From Arhodomonas sp051195215 (GTDB taxonomy: Bacteria > Pseudomonadota > Gammaproteobacteria > Nitrococcales > Nitrococcaceae): a stretch of DNA of 64,000 bases. The notes beneath the pieces were generated by a model. The model did no database searches. It was given only the letters and a program-made list of their open reading frames with translations, and was not told where the DNA came from. The stretch is taken from NCBI RefSeq assembly GCF_051195215.1, contig NZ_JBNAZM010000009.1, positions 62,001-126,000 of the forward strand, given 5' to 3'. This document shows, one piece after another, positions 1 to 8,254 of the stretch (position 1 is the first letter of the stretch; every line of letters begins with the position of its first letter). The position numbers and the translations under genes are program-made.

Positions 1-849
1 CCACGAGCTCGAGGGCATGACCACGCCCTCCTGCCCGTAGTAAGGAGCCAGGGCCTCGCGCATCGCGTGCTCGATCTTCCCACGCTGACGCTCGGCCTCC
101 TCGCCCGCCTCACGGAAGACTTCCCCGGCGGGCCCGATGGCCAGCTGAAAGCGCACGGCATTCTCCAGCGAGGCGCCCACGGTGACGGGGCCGTCGATTC
201 GCTCGAAGTGAACGCTGTCGAAACCGGCGATTTCCAGCTGCTTGGAGACCATCTCGGGATTGGCCATGGAGAACGGTCCGGGGCCGCAGGTGCGGGCGTC
301 GTCGCCGGGCGGCTCCAGAAAATCGAGTACCACCTGCTTGGGCAGGCCCAGCCAGGGGTTGTCGTCGATGGTCCGCCAGACGATGAAGATCAGCTCGCCG
401 CCGGGGCGCAACCCGCGGCGAATGTTGCGCATGGCGGCCACGGGGTTCTCGAAGAACATCATCCCGAAACGCGAGAAACACAGGTTGAAAACCGGCTCGA
501 AGGGGTAACGTTCCACGTCCGCGGCCTCGAAGCGGACGTTGCGCACGCCGGCGGCTTCGGCGTCGCTTCGCCCCGCCTCCAGGAACTGCTCGACGCAATC
601 CAGCCCCAGGACGAACCCGTCCGGCCCGGTTTTGCGGGCGAGCTGGATGGCAGTGTCGCCCCAGCCGCAGCCCACGTCGACGATCTGCGCGCCCGGCTGG
701 ACGCGGAGCGTTTCCAGCGGTATGCGGCTGTGGTAGCTCAGGCCATTCTGGAGAATCTCGCGAAAGCGGTTGAACTTCTCGGCGAGCGTGTCGTTCCAGA
801 ACGCCACGTAGGGGGTTTGTTCGGTGGTGGCTTCGACGGTCTGGTTCAT
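1..849 (-). CDS. class I SAM-dependent methyltransferase (3' end off the window)
   Basis: The protein reads through 283 codons to the window edge without a stop, so its C-terminus is missing. A Rossmann motif I (VDVGCGWGD) lies at residues 57-65, followed by a motif III-like RRGLRPGGELIF and WRTIDDNPW. This places it with the UbiE/Methyltransf_11-type enzymes that use S-adenosylmethionine. The substrate cannot be read from sequence. The ATG at 849 has a purine-rich GGGAGGAGAG ribosome site. It is divergent from the ECF sigma operon and has its own copy of the same promoter architecture (911-937), so it is probably in the same regulon. No signal peptide or membrane segment is seen, so it is likely cytoplasmic. 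Confidence 0.85.
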   Translation of the reverse strand, partial: MNQTVEATTEQTPYVAFWNDTLAEKFNRFREILQNGLSYHSRIPLETLRVQPGAQIVDVGCGWGDTAIQLARKTGPDGFVLGLDCVEQFLEAGRSDAEAAGVRNVRFEAADVERYPFEPVFNLCFSRFGMMFFENPVAAMRNIRRGLRPGGELIFIVWRTIDDNPWLGLPKQVVLDFLEPPGDDARTCGPGPFSMANPEMVSKQLEIAGFDSVHFERIDGPVTVGASLENAVRFQLAIGPAGEVFREAGEEAERQRGKIEHAMREALAPYYGQEGVVMPSSSW

Positions 850-910
850 GGTTCTCTCCTCCCGGCTTTGTATGTCCCGCCCGGTGCCGTATCGGGCGGT
901 CGCCGCCAAG

Positions 911-937
911 GACGCAGCGCAGGCGCGGATTGTTCCC
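911..937 (-). promoter_or_regulatory. candidate ECF-type promoter for the methyltransferase
   Basis: On the minus strand GGGAACA (937-931) is followed by exactly 16 bases and CGTC (914-911). The GGAAC -35 and CGTC -10 are typical of ECF sigma promoters. The same elements with the same spacing face the opposite way at 949-975. The assignment is inferred from motif and symmetry. Confidence 0.55.
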
Positions 938-948
938 GGGCCGGAGGC

Positions 949-975
949 GGGAACCGTTCGGGCGCCGCATGCGTC
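949..975 (+). promoter_or_regulatory. candidate autoregulated ECF promoter for the sigma operon
   Basis: GGGAACC (949-955), a 16-base spacer and CGTC (972-975) lie about 130 bases upstream of the sigma factor start. This mirrors the promoter at 911-937. Autoregulation by an ECF sigma factor through a GGAAC/CGTC promoter is common for the family. Here it is inferred. Confidence 0.55.
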
Positions 976-1104
976 CCTGGTCACGGGCGCTGTGCCAGCG
1001 CTGCGGCGTTGGCGATGGACTTCCGGGCCGGCAGCGCGCATGGTGCAAGGAGGCCTCGCCGCGGGCAGCCGGATCACGCCGTAAGGCGTCGCGGAGGGAG
1101 CTCC

Positions 1105-1764
1105 ATGCCAGGAGCGAACGCTGACAAGCCACGATGCACCGAGCAGCGGCGCCGGTTGTTCCAGCGGGAAGTCGAGCGTCTGACCGACCGGCTGTACGGC
1201 ACCGCGCTGCGGCTTACCCGTCATCCCGACGATGCCGAGGACGTGGTCGCGGAGGCCGTTGGCCGGGCCTGGAGCCGGCTGGACGAGCTACGCGATCCGC
1301 AGCAGCTCGAAGGGTGGCTGTTCCGGATACTGAACAACACGTTCATCAGCCTCTGGCGCCGCAGACGTTGCCGCCAGGATCGGGAAACCGAGCTGGATAC
1401 CCAGGCTCAGGAGGCCGTCGAAGCGGGGCAGTTCTCGCTGTTCCAGCAGTTGCACCAGCCGTTTCTGCTGTGGTGGGGTACTCCGGAAGACCGGGTTGTC
1501 AATGGCTTGCTGCGCGAGGACATCCAGCGCGCGCTGGATGCTCTCCCCGACGCATTCCGGGTGATCATGGTGATGGTGGAGGTGGAGGGCTTTACGTACC
1601 GGGAAGTCAGCGAAACACTGGATATCCCGCTGGGTACCGTGCGTTCCCGCCTCAGCCGCGCCCGTTCGCTGCTCCAGGCCTCGCTGTGGGAACAGGCCCG
1701 GGAAGCGGGCTTGGTTCATGGCGCCCGGCAGTCGCCCGCCGGCGCGCATGGAGGTGATCGATGA
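1105..1764 (+). CDS. ECF-family RNA polymerase sigma factor
   Basis: This 219-residue protein has a sigma region 2 with the DDAEDVVAEA core near residues 42-51 and a WLFRILNNTFISLWRR helix. Its region 4 helix-turn-helix contains FTYREVSETLDIPLGTVRSR in the last third. It lacks regions 1 and 3, as ECF sigma factors do. The ATG at 1105 was chosen because GGAGGGAG sits just upstream; the open frame extends much further upstream but there it only mirrors the antisense methyltransferase. The stop overlaps the start of the anti-sigma gene (ATGA), indicating translational coupling. It probably transcribes its own operon and the divergent methyltransferase. The inducing signal is not evident; the zinc anti-sigma partner suggests thiol oxidation or a metal. 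Confidence 0.9.
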   Translation: MPGANADKPRCTEQRRRLFQREVERLTDRLYGTALRLTRHPDDAEDVVAEAVGRAWSRLDELRDPQQLEGWLFRILNNTFISLWRRRRCRQDRETELDTQAQEAVEAGQFSLFQQLHQPFLLWWGTPEDRVVNGLLREDIQRALDALPDAFRVIMVMVEVEGFTYREVSETLDIPLGTVRSRLSRARSLLQASLWEQAREAGLVHGARQSPAGAHGGDR

Positions 1765-1997
1765 GCGTGCACGACATCGATTGCGAGGCGGTCATCGAGC
1801 AGCTGTTCGACTTTCTCGACCGGGAGCTGGACGAGGAGCTCAGCGCCCGCATTGACCATCACCTGCAGCGTTGCCGGGACTGCTTCTCGCGTGCGGAGTT
1901 CGAACGCCGGCTGCGGGCCCGGGTTGGCGAGGCCGCGGAGCAGGAGGCACCGGAGAGGCTGCGGCGGCGTCTTCGTGCGCTGATGGACACGTTCTGA
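1761..1997 (+). CDS. zinc-binding (ZAS) anti-sigma factor
   Basis: The protein is 78 residues long, soluble, and has no membrane segment. It contains the zinc anti-sigma signature His34-x3-Cys38-x2-Cys41 plus an upstream Cys8, the ligand layout of RsrA/ChrR-type anti-sigma factors. In that family oxidation of the cysteines, or metal exchange, releases the sigma factor. The gene overlaps the sigma gene by four bases, the usual arrangement for a sigma/anti-sigma pair. The C-terminal half is an Arg/Glu-rich helix that probably contacts sigma. Function is assigned from motif and position. Confidence 0.85.
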   Translation: MSVHDIDCEAVIEQLFDFLDRELDEELSARIDHHLQRCRDCFSRAEFERRLRARVGEAAEQEAPERLRRRLRALMDTF

Positions 1998-2028
1998 GGC
2001 AGGCTGCCGCGCGGGGAGGGAAGCCGCC

Positions 2029-3246
2029 ATGGTCGCCATACTCGGTTACTCCCGCGAGCAAATCCTCGCCGCCGTCCAGGACATGTACACGGCGGTCGCC
2101 AGGCGCCCGGATGTTCCTTTTCACTTCCCGGTGGGACGTTCCGCCGCGAGTGTGCTGGGCTACTCGTCGGAGCAGCTGGACTCGTTGCCGCCGTCGTTGC
2201 TGGAGTCGTTCGCCGGCGTCGGCTATCCCTTTCGTGCCGGTGCGGTGAGGCCCGGAGACACCTGTGTGGACATCGGCGCCGGCGCCGGCGTCGACACCCT
2301 GATCGCAGCGCAGCAGGCTGGCCCGTCCGGCCAGGTCATCGCCGTGGACGTGACGCCGGCCATGTCACGAAAGCTCCAGCGCACCGCCAGCGAGGCCGGC
2401 ATCGACAACGTCGCTGCGGTCGAGGCTTCCGCGGAATCCCTGCCGCTGGTCGATGCCTGCGTGGACAGCATTACCAGCAACGGCGCATTCAACCTGATTC
2501 CGGACAAGCGCCGTGCGGTGACGGAAGCGTTTCGCGTGCTGCGCCCCGGAGGGCGGTTGCAGATCGCTGACGTGGTCATCGGCAGGCCGGTGACCGTCGA
2601 CTGCCATTCCGATCCGCGATTGTGGGTGGAATGCGTGGTAGGGGCGACTATCGAGGAGCGGTTCCTGGCCTTGTTCCGTGACGCCGGCTTCGAGGACATC
2701 CGGGTTCTGCGCCGATTCGACTATTTTGCCCACAGTCCCAGCCGGCAGACGCGCGAGATCGCCGCCTCCTTCGATGCCCGCGCCGTGGAGGTGGTCATGC
2801 GCCGCGGCAAGCGCAAGCCGACGTGGCTGTGGCAGTGGCTGCGCCGGCTTGATCCGCGGCGAATGGCCGTCTCGCTGTGGCGGCGCGGGTTGGCCGGCGT
2901 AGCCGTTCTCGGCCTCGCGGTGCTGTCCTGCTACGGGGTCGTCGCCACCATGGGACTGTTGGCGCTGCTGGGGATCAGCATGGCCCTCAACGAGATCATC
3001 TGGGCGGGCACGATCGCCGTGTTCACCGTATTGGCCACATTGTGTATTGCCGCCGGCGCCAGACGGCATCGCTCGCTCGGGCCGCTCGCCCTGGCGGTCG
3101 CCGGGGCCGCCGGCGTGCTCTACACCCAGGTCGTCAGCTACCAGGTGCTGGTGGAACTCGCCGGATTCCTGTTGCTCGGCGGCGCGGTTGCCTGGGACGT
3201 ATGGCTGCGCCGTCGCTGGCAGGCGCGCGTGCTCGGGCTCGAGTAG
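2029..3246 (+). CDS. methyltransferase fused to a MerC-like membrane domain
   Basis: This 405-residue two-part protein begins with a short unclassified domain. It continues with a SAM methyltransferase of the arsenite-methyltransferase-like type: VDIGAGAGVDT at about 80-90, then SNGAFNLIPDKRRA and FRVLRPGGRLQIADV. In ArsM-type enzymes the SN-C-VINL motif carries a cysteine; here it is Gly. A Cys remains in LWVECVVGA. From about residue 280 to the end there are four hydrophobic helices resembling the mercury-resistance protein MerC, with LSCYG where MerC has a cysteine pair. It lies 31 bases after the anti-sigma gene and is probably in the same transcript. It could modify and handle a toxic metalloid or thiophilic metal at the membrane, but the substrate is unknown. 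Confidence 0.75.
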   Translation: MVAILGYSREQILAAVQDMYTAVARRPDVPFHFPVGRSAASVLGYSSEQLDSLPPSLLESFAGVGYPFRAGAVRPGDTCVDIGAGAGVDTLIAAQQAGPSGQVIAVDVTPAMSRKLQRTASEAGIDNVAAVEASAESLPLVDACVDSITSNGAFNLIPDKRRAVTEAFRVLRPGGRLQIADVVIGRPVTVDCHSDPRLWVECVVGATIEERFLALFRDAGFEDIRVLRRFDYFAHSPSRQTREIAASFDARAVEVVMRRGKRKPTWLWQWLRRLDPRRMAVSLWRRGLAGVAVLGLAVLSCYGVVATMGLLALLGISMALNEIIWAGTIAVFTVLATLCIAAGARRHRSLGPLALAVAGAAGVLYTQVVSYQVLVELAGFLLLGGAVAWDVWLRRRWQARVLGLE

Positions 3247-3319
3247 GGTCTCGGCAGGGCGTGTGACGCCGGAGCGGGGCCGACGGGGGCCAGGGAGCCC
3301 CCCCTTCGACGCCGCGCGC

Positions 3320-4609
3320 TCAGGCGGTGGCCGCCTGCCGGCCCACCGCCGCGTGGATGGCCTCGCGGAGGATGCCGCAGGCGCGGTCGACGTCCTCGTC
3401 GGTGGCGGTCAGCGGCGGCAGCAGGCGGATGACGTTGCCGTGGATGCCGCAGGAGAGCACCAGCAGGCCGCGTTCCCGGGCCGCGGCGACCACCGCACCG
3501 GTGTATTCCGGGGAGGGCCGGCCATCGTCGAAGAGCTCGAAGGCGACCATGGCGCCGAGGCCGCGCACGTCGCCGATGGCGTCCACCTCGCCGGCGACGG
3601 TCTTAAGCGTCTCGGTGAGGCGCTCTCCGATGGCGTTGCTGCGTGCAACGAGCCCTTCGTCATCGATGACGTCCAGCACCGCCAATGCCGCGGCCGCGGA
3701 GAGCGGGTTGCCGCCGTAGGTGCCGCCGAGCCCGCCGGCATGGGGGGCGTCCATGATCTCCGCGCGGCCGGTCACCGCGGCGATGGGCATGCCGCCGGCG
3801 AGGCCCTTGGCCATGGTGGTGAGATCCGGCGCCACCCCGCTGTGCTCCATGGCGAAGAGCCGGCCGGTGCGCGCGAAGCCGGTCTGCACCTCGTCGGCGA
3901 TGAGCACGATGCCGTGGCGGTCGGCGATCTCGCGCAGGCCCTGGAGGAATTCCGCCGGCGCGGCGTAGAAGCCGCCTTCGCCGAGCACCGGCTCGATGAT
4001 CATTGCGGCGACACGCTGCGGGTCCACGTCGAACTTCAGCAGCTCCTCCACCGAGCGCAGGGCGTCGGCGACGGAGACGTCGTGCACGTCATTGGGGTAG
4101 CGGGCGTGGTAGATCTCCGCCGGGGAGGGGCCGAAGCTGGTCTTGTAGGGGTGAACCTTGCCGGTCAGTCCCATGGTGAGCGTGGTGCGGCCGTGGAAGC
4201 CGCCGCCGAAGGCGATCACTGCGGAGCGCCCGGTGTACGAGCGGGCGATCTTCACGGCGTTCTCCACCGCCTCGGCGCCGGTGTTCACCAGCGCGGTCTT
4301 CTTGGCGAAGTCGCCGGGTACCAGCGCGTTGAGGCGTTCGGCGAGCTCGATGTAGGGCTCGTAGGCCAGCACGTGGAAGCAGGTGTGGGTGAACTGCTGG
4401 AGCTGCTGCTCTACGGCCGCCTGCAGCCGCGGATGGCGATGGCCGGTGTTCACCACGGCGATGCCGGCGGCGAAGTCGACGTACTCGCGGCCTTCCACGT
4501 CCCACACACGGGCGTTCTCGGCGCGCTCGGCGGCGACCGGATGAATGCTGCCCACGCCGCGTGCGACGGCGTTGGCGCGGCGCTCGAAGATCTCGTTGTT
4601 CGTGGTCAT
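3320..4609 (-). CDS. gabT: 4-aminobutyrate aminotransferase
   Basis: This 429-residue class III PLP aminotransferase has the length and motifs of GabT: NTGAEAVENAVKIAR, the GFHGRT phosphate-contact loop, and LIADEVQTGFARTG. The PLP lysine lies in MAKGLAGGMPIAA around residue 267. It transfers the amino group of GABA to 2-oxoglutarate, giving succinate semialdehyde and glutamate. It lies downstream of gabD on the same strand with a 393-base gap that contains a large inverted repeat, so the two genes may be expressed at different levels. The start ATG at 4609 has GGAGAG upstream. Related omega-aminotransferases acting on putrescine or beta-alanine cannot be excluded, but the gabD neighbour favours GABA. 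Confidence 0.92.
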   Translation of the reverse strand: MTTNNEIFERRANAVARGVGSIHPVAAERAENARVWDVEGREYVDFAAGIAVVNTGHRHPRLQAAVEQQLQQFTHTCFHVLAYEPYIELAERLNALVPGDFAKKTALVNTGAEAVENAVKIARSYTGRSAVIAFGGGFHGRTTLTMGLTGKVHPYKTSFGPSPAEIYHARYPNDVHDVSVADALRSVEELLKFDVDPQRVAAMIIEPVLGEGGFYAAPAEFLQGLREIADRHGIVLIADEVQTGFARTGRLFAMEHSGVAPDLTTMAKGLAGGMPIAAVTGRAEIMDAPHAGGLGGTYGGNPLSAAAALAVLDVIDDEGLVARSNAIGERLTETLKTVAGEVDAIGDVRGLGAMVAFELFDDGRPSPEYTGAVVAAARERGLLVLSCGIHGNVIRLLPPLTATDEDVDRACGILREAIHAAVGRQAATA

Positions 4610-4728
4610 GACGGGGTCTCTCCTGGGTTCGTCTGTTGGTGATTGCGCGTCGGACGATGTCGGTAACCCGGCGGTCTTCTCGCGACACGTCCGCGGTCTC
4701 CGGGGTGACGGTTAACACCGAGGCAAGG

Positions 4729-4834
4729 GCCGGAGGCGGACGTTGCGGCGGGAGACGCGGTGAATCCGTCCCTGGACGCTCGAATGCCGCCGTCCGTGGC
4801 GGCATACGCTCCCGCCGCAACGCCCGCCTCCGGC
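4729..4834. repeat. 26-bp inverted repeat with nested inner hairpin
   Basis: The left arm 4729-4754 and right arm 4809-4834 are reverse complements over 26 bases with one mismatch. Between them ATGCCGCC (4784-4791) and GGCGGCAT (4798-4805) form a second perfect 8-bp stem with a 6-base loop. In RNA this would be a long stable stem between gabD and gabT. No T-run follows, so it is not a classical terminator; it may protect or attenuate the transcript, or be a REP-like element. Confidence 0.75.
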
Positions 4835-4893
4835 CTCCGCAACCGCATCGGGCGCGTCCGCGAGCTTGGTGGCACGGCCGCGTTGGGTCCGGC

Positions 4894-4927
4894 ACTTTGA
4901 ACTTGAAACTTACGACTTGCCGCTTAG
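4894..4927. repeat. dispersed intergenic repeat, copy 1
   Basis: The core CTTGAAACTTACGACTT followed by GCCGCTTA closely matches the element at 54009-54040 (CTTGAAACTTTCGACTT, then ACCGCTT). It is noticeably A/T-richer than its surroundings and lies between genes. Confidence 0.5.
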
Positions 4928-5002
4928 TAGCTGCGGCAGGCACTGCGTTGCGGCATCGACCCTGCCGGTCGCGGCTCCGGGTCCGCTGTTGTCAGTCAGC
5001 GG

Positions 5003-6463
5003 CTATTGAATACCCCCGAAGCACAGGTACTTGGTCTCCAGGTACTCGTCGATGCCGTGGTGGCCGCCCTCGCGGCCGAGCCCGGAGGCCTTCATCCCGC
5101 CGAACGGTGCCTCGGCAGCGGACATGAGCCCGGTGTTGATGCCCACCATGCCGTATTCCAGCCCCTCGGCGACCCGCCACAGGCGGGCGTTGTCACCGCT
5201 GAAGAGGTAGGCGGCGAGGCCGTACTCGGTGTCGTTGGCGAGCTGGACTGCCTCGGCCTCGGTGTCGAACCGGAACAGCGGTGCCACCGGGCCGAAGATC
5301 TCGTCGTTCGCGAGAGCCATGTCCGCATTCACGTCGGCGAGCACGGTAGGCTCGAAGAACGTGCCGCCCCGGTCATGGCGGCTGCCGCCGCAGAGCGTGC
5401 GCGCGCCCTTGTCGCGGGCGTCGCCGAGGAGGCGCTCGACCTTGTCGATGGCCGCCGAATTGATGAGCGGCCCCTGATCGACGCCTTCCTCGCGGCCATC
5501 GCCGACGGTGAGCCCCGCCTTCACCGCTTCGGCGAGACGCTCGGCGAATTCCCCGTAGATGCCGGACTGCACCAGGATGCGGTTGGCGCACACGCAGGTC
5601 TGGCCGGAGTTGCGGAACTTGGAGTCGATGACGCCCTGAATGGCGGCGTCGATGTCGGCGTCGTCGAAGATCAGGAAGGGCGCGTTGCCGCCGAGTTCCA
5701 GGGACAGCTTCTTGATGGTGTCCGCGCACTGCGCCATCAGCTTCCTGCCCACGGCGGTGGAGCCGGTGAAGGAGAGCTTGCGCACGGTGGGGCTGGCGCA
5801 AAGGGTTTCGCCAATGGGGGCGGGCTCGCCGGTGACCACGTTGAGCACGCCTGGTGGGATTTCCGCGCGATGCGCCAGCTCGGCGAGTGCCAGAGCCGTC
5901 AGCGGGGTGGCCTCGGCGGGCTTGACCACCATGGTGCAGCCGGCGGCGAGCGCCGGGGCGACCTTGCGCGTGATCATCGCCGCCGGGAAGTTCCACGGCG
6001 TGATCGCCGCGCACACGCCCACCGGCTCCTTGCTCACCGCGATCCGCCGGTCGGCCGCAGGGGTGGGAATGAGCTCGCCATAAGTGCGGCGGGCCTCCTC
6101 GGCGAACCACTCCACGTACGAGGCAGCGTAGGCGATCTCACCACGGGCCTCCGCCAGGGGCTTGCCCTGCTCGGCGGTCAGGATCTCGGCGAGGTCGTCC
6201 TGGTGGCTCAGGAGCAGCTCGTGCCAGCGGCGCAGCCGCGCCGCGCGCGCCTTGGCCGTGAGTGCCCGCCAGGCAGGATAGGCCCGTTCGGCGGCGTCGA
6301 TGGCACGATGCGTCTCGGCGGCACCCATCGCTGCCACTGCAGCAAGGCGTTCGCCGGTGGCGGGGTCGTGGACTTCGAAGCTGGCGCCGCTGTCGGCGTC
6401 CCGCCAGGCACCGTCGATGTAGGCCCGTTCGCGCAACAGCGCGCCATCGGTGAGCTCGCGCAT
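5003..6463 (-). CDS. gabD: succinate-semialdehyde dehydrogenase (NAD(P)+)
   Basis: This 486-residue aldehyde dehydrogenase carries the NAD-binding segment ITPWNFPAAMITRK, the catalytic-glutamate motif LELGGNAPFLIF, the nucleophile cysteine in GQTCVCANR near residue 288, and the GabD-like end GGMKASGLGREGGHHG. It oxidises succinate semialdehyde to succinate, completing GABA entry to the TCA cycle. The open frame extends 22 codons upstream, but the ATG at 6463 is preferred because GGGAGGAGATA sits immediately upstream and the product then starts MRELTDGALL, normal for the family. It is divergent from a MocR regulator. Confidence 0.93.
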   Translation of the reverse strand: MRELTDGALLRERAYIDGAWRDADSGASFEVHDPATGERLAAVAAMGAAETHRAIDAAERAYPAWRALTAKARAARLRRWHELLLSHQDDLAEILTAEQGKPLAEARGEIAYAASYVEWFAEEARRTYGELIPTPAADRRIAVSKEPVGVCAAITPWNFPAAMITRKVAPALAAGCTMVVKPAEATPLTALALAELAHRAEIPPGVLNVVTGEPAPIGETLCASPTVRKLSFTGSTAVGRKLMAQCADTIKKLSLELGGNAPFLIFDDADIDAAIQGVIDSKFRNSGQTCVCANRILVQSGIYGEFAERLAEAVKAGLTVGDGREEGVDQGPLINSAAIDKVERLLGDARDKGARTLCGGSRHDRGGTFFEPTVLADVNADMALANDEIFGPVAPLFRFDTEAEAVQLANDTEYGLAAYLFSGDNARLWRVAEGLEYGMVGINTGLMSAAEAPFGGMKASGLGREGGHHGIDEYLETKYLCFGGIQ

Positions 6464-6527
6464 TATCTCCTCCCGTCTCGGATTCAGGGCTGCCGGCCGT
6501 ACCGGTGTGTAGACGGCATTACAACGC

Positions 6528-6577
6528 ATTTTGGCTCCTCCAATGGGGCCAATGCGTTAGACTAAACGGAACCAATC
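6528..6577. promoter_or_regulatory. candidate MocR operator in the gabD/mocR divergent region
   Basis: Three related blocks occur in 50 bases: GGGGCCAATG (6545-6554), GGAACCAATC (6568-6577) and, inverted, ATTTTGGCTCC (6528-6538, read as GGAGCCAAAAT). The shared form GGNNCCAA in direct and inverted copies fits the multi-repeat operators of MocR/GabR regulators. It lies just upstream of the regulator start and 65 bases from gabD. Inferred, not demonstrated. Confidence 0.5.
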
Positions 6578-6596
6578 GCTTCGCCGTGGACGCATC

Positions 6597-8078
6597 GTGC
6601 TGATCGCCGATCTGGTGCTGCAGAGTCTCCAGCAGCAACGTGACCACCGCCGTTTGACCCTGAAACGCCGCGTCTATGCCGCTCTGCGCGCGGCCATTCT
6701 CGATGGTCGGCTGCCGGCGGGAACCCGCCTGCCGCCGACCCGTGAGCTGGCCCGGGATCTCGGCATCGGCCGCAATACGGCGCTGCGCGCCTATGACATG
6801 CTGCTTGCCGAGGGCTATGTGGAATCCCGCGTGGGGTCCGGGACGTTCGTCAGCGAGAGCCTGGTGGAGCCGCCCCCCGCCGGGCGGCGAGGCCTGACCC
6901 ATGCGGCGCCCGTGGTGCCGCGGCTATCCCGTCGCGGCCGGGCCATCGCCCGTCACTCGTCGAGCAGCGAGATACAGTACGGCGCGTTCATGCCGGGTAT
7001 TCCCGACGTCGAGGCGTTTCCGCACGCCACCTGGCGCCGGCTCGTCGGTCGCTACCTGGATCGCCGCCACGCGCGACTCATGCAATATGCTTCCGGCGGC
7101 TATGGCCCGCTCAAGACCGCCCTTGCCGAGCACTTGCGGGTGTCCCGGCTCATCGACTGCGAGCCGCGGCAGATCATGATCGTCGACGGGGCCCACCAGG
7201 GTCTCGATCTCTGTGCGCGCATGCTCGCCGATCCCGGCGAAACCGCGTGGATCGAGGATCCGGGGTACTGGGGCGCGCGCAACGTGCTGCGCGGCGCCGG
7301 CTTGCGCCTGCGGCCCGTGCTGGTGGACGGGGAGGGCATTGCGCCGGCCGACGACGACTGGGCGCGACCGCCGCGGCTCATCTTCACCTCACCCTCCTAC
7401 CAGTACCCCACCGGTGCGGTTCTGAGCCTCGCGCGCCGGCGCCTGCTGCTGGAACGCGCTGCCGCCACGGGCGCGTGGATCGTGGAGGACGACTACGACA
7501 ACGAGCTGCGCTATCACCGCGAGCCCATCGCCTCTCTCTACGGTCTCGCCCCGGCGGGGCAGGTGATCTACGTGGGCACTTTCAGCAAGGTCATGTACCC
7601 GGGCCTGCGACTGGGCTACCTCGTGGTGCCGCCGGCGCTGGTGGATGCCTTCGCCACCGCCAACGCCGAGCTCTTTCGCGAAGGCCGGCTGGTGGAGCAG
7701 GCGGCGCTCGCCGAGTTCATCGAGGAGGGCCACTTCGACGCCCACATCCGTCGCATGCGGGGCCTCTACGCCGAACGCCAGAGCGCCCTGCGCGAGCGCA
7801 TGGATGCCCTGCTCGGCGACCGCGTGAGCCTGAGCGGTGGCCAGGCCGGCATTCACCTGCTCTACCGCCTGCCCGACACGGTGGACGACAAGGCGCTCGC
7901 GCGCGAAGCTCTCGCCAATGGCGTCATCTCCCGTCCGCTGTCCCTCTACTACCACGACGCCGGTGCAGCTCGGCCCGGCCTGGTGCTCGGCTACGCGGGG
8001 GTGTCGACCGAGCGTATTCCGCTAGCGGCGGAGCGTTTGGTGGAGGTGGTGGAGCGGTATATCGGTGGTGGTCACTGA
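6597..8078 (+). CDS. MocR/GabR-type regulator (GntR wHTH plus aminotransferase fold)
   Basis: This 493-residue protein has an N-terminal GntR winged helix at about residues 20-90 (LPAGTRLPPTRELARDLGIG, then AYDMLLAEGY and SGTFV). A class I aminotransferase-like domain follows, with a PLP-binding lysine in YVGTFSKVMYPGLRLGYL near residue 331 and DDYDNELRY upstream. This is the full MocR architecture. It is divergent from gabD-gabT, so a GABA- and PLP-dependent control of that pair, as for Bacillus GabR, is the simplest role. The first codon is GTG at 6597. PdxR-type control of vitamin B6 synthesis is the alternative within the family but has no support from neighbours. Confidence 0.9.
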   Translation: MLIADLVLQSLQQQRDHRRLTLKRRVYAALRAAILDGRLPAGTRLPPTRELARDLGIGRNTALRAYDMLLAEGYVESRVGSGTFVSESLVEPPPAGRRGLTHAAPVVPRLSRRGRAIARHSSSSEIQYGAFMPGIPDVEAFPHATWRRLVGRYLDRRHARLMQYASGGYGPLKTALAEHLRVSRLIDCEPRQIMIVDGAHQGLDLCARMLADPGETAWIEDPGYWGARNVLRGAGLRLRPVLVDGEGIAPADDDWARPPRLIFTSPSYQYPTGAVLSLARRRLLLERAAATGAWIVEDDYDNELRYHREPIASLYGLAPAGQVIYVGTFSKVMYPGLRLGYLVVPPALVDAFATANAELFREGRLVEQAALAEFIEEGHFDAHIRRMRGLYAERQSALRERMDALLGDRVSLSGGQAGIHLLYRLPDTVDDKALAREALANGVISRPLSLYYHDAGAARPGLVLGYAGVSTERIPLAAERLVEVVERYIGGGH

Positions 8079-8254
8079 CTGGTCGCCGTCTCGACGTAGC
8101 GGCGGTCGTACGCGTGTCGCTGTCGTGCGGCACATGACCGCGGCGCCTGCCAGTGCAGATCGAATCGTCGGTCTTGCCTGGCCGCCGGCCGCATGCACCG
8201 CAGTAGCCGGGTGCTTACCAAGAGTACCGGCCGCTCGGTGCCCATGCGCTGGAC

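Larger units (their letters stand above)
4610..5002. other. gabD-gabT intergenic region
   Basis: No coding sequence is convincing in this 393-base gap. It holds a 26-bp inverted repeat with an inner hairpin (4729-4834) and one copy of a short A/T-richer dispersed repeat (4894-4927). Confidence 0.7.

Noticed and set aside
67..1104. Upstream extension of the sigma factor open frame
   Set aside because: It is the antisense of the methyltransferase, has Gly/Ala/Gln-rich chance composition, and a strong ribosome site marks the real start at 1105.
3047..4642. Long plus-strand open frame opposite gabT
   Set aside because: The minus strand encodes a full GabT; the plus product is low-complexity and typical of GC-rich antisense frames. 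The same applies opposite gabD (5006-6565) and opposite fdhA (60909-62918).
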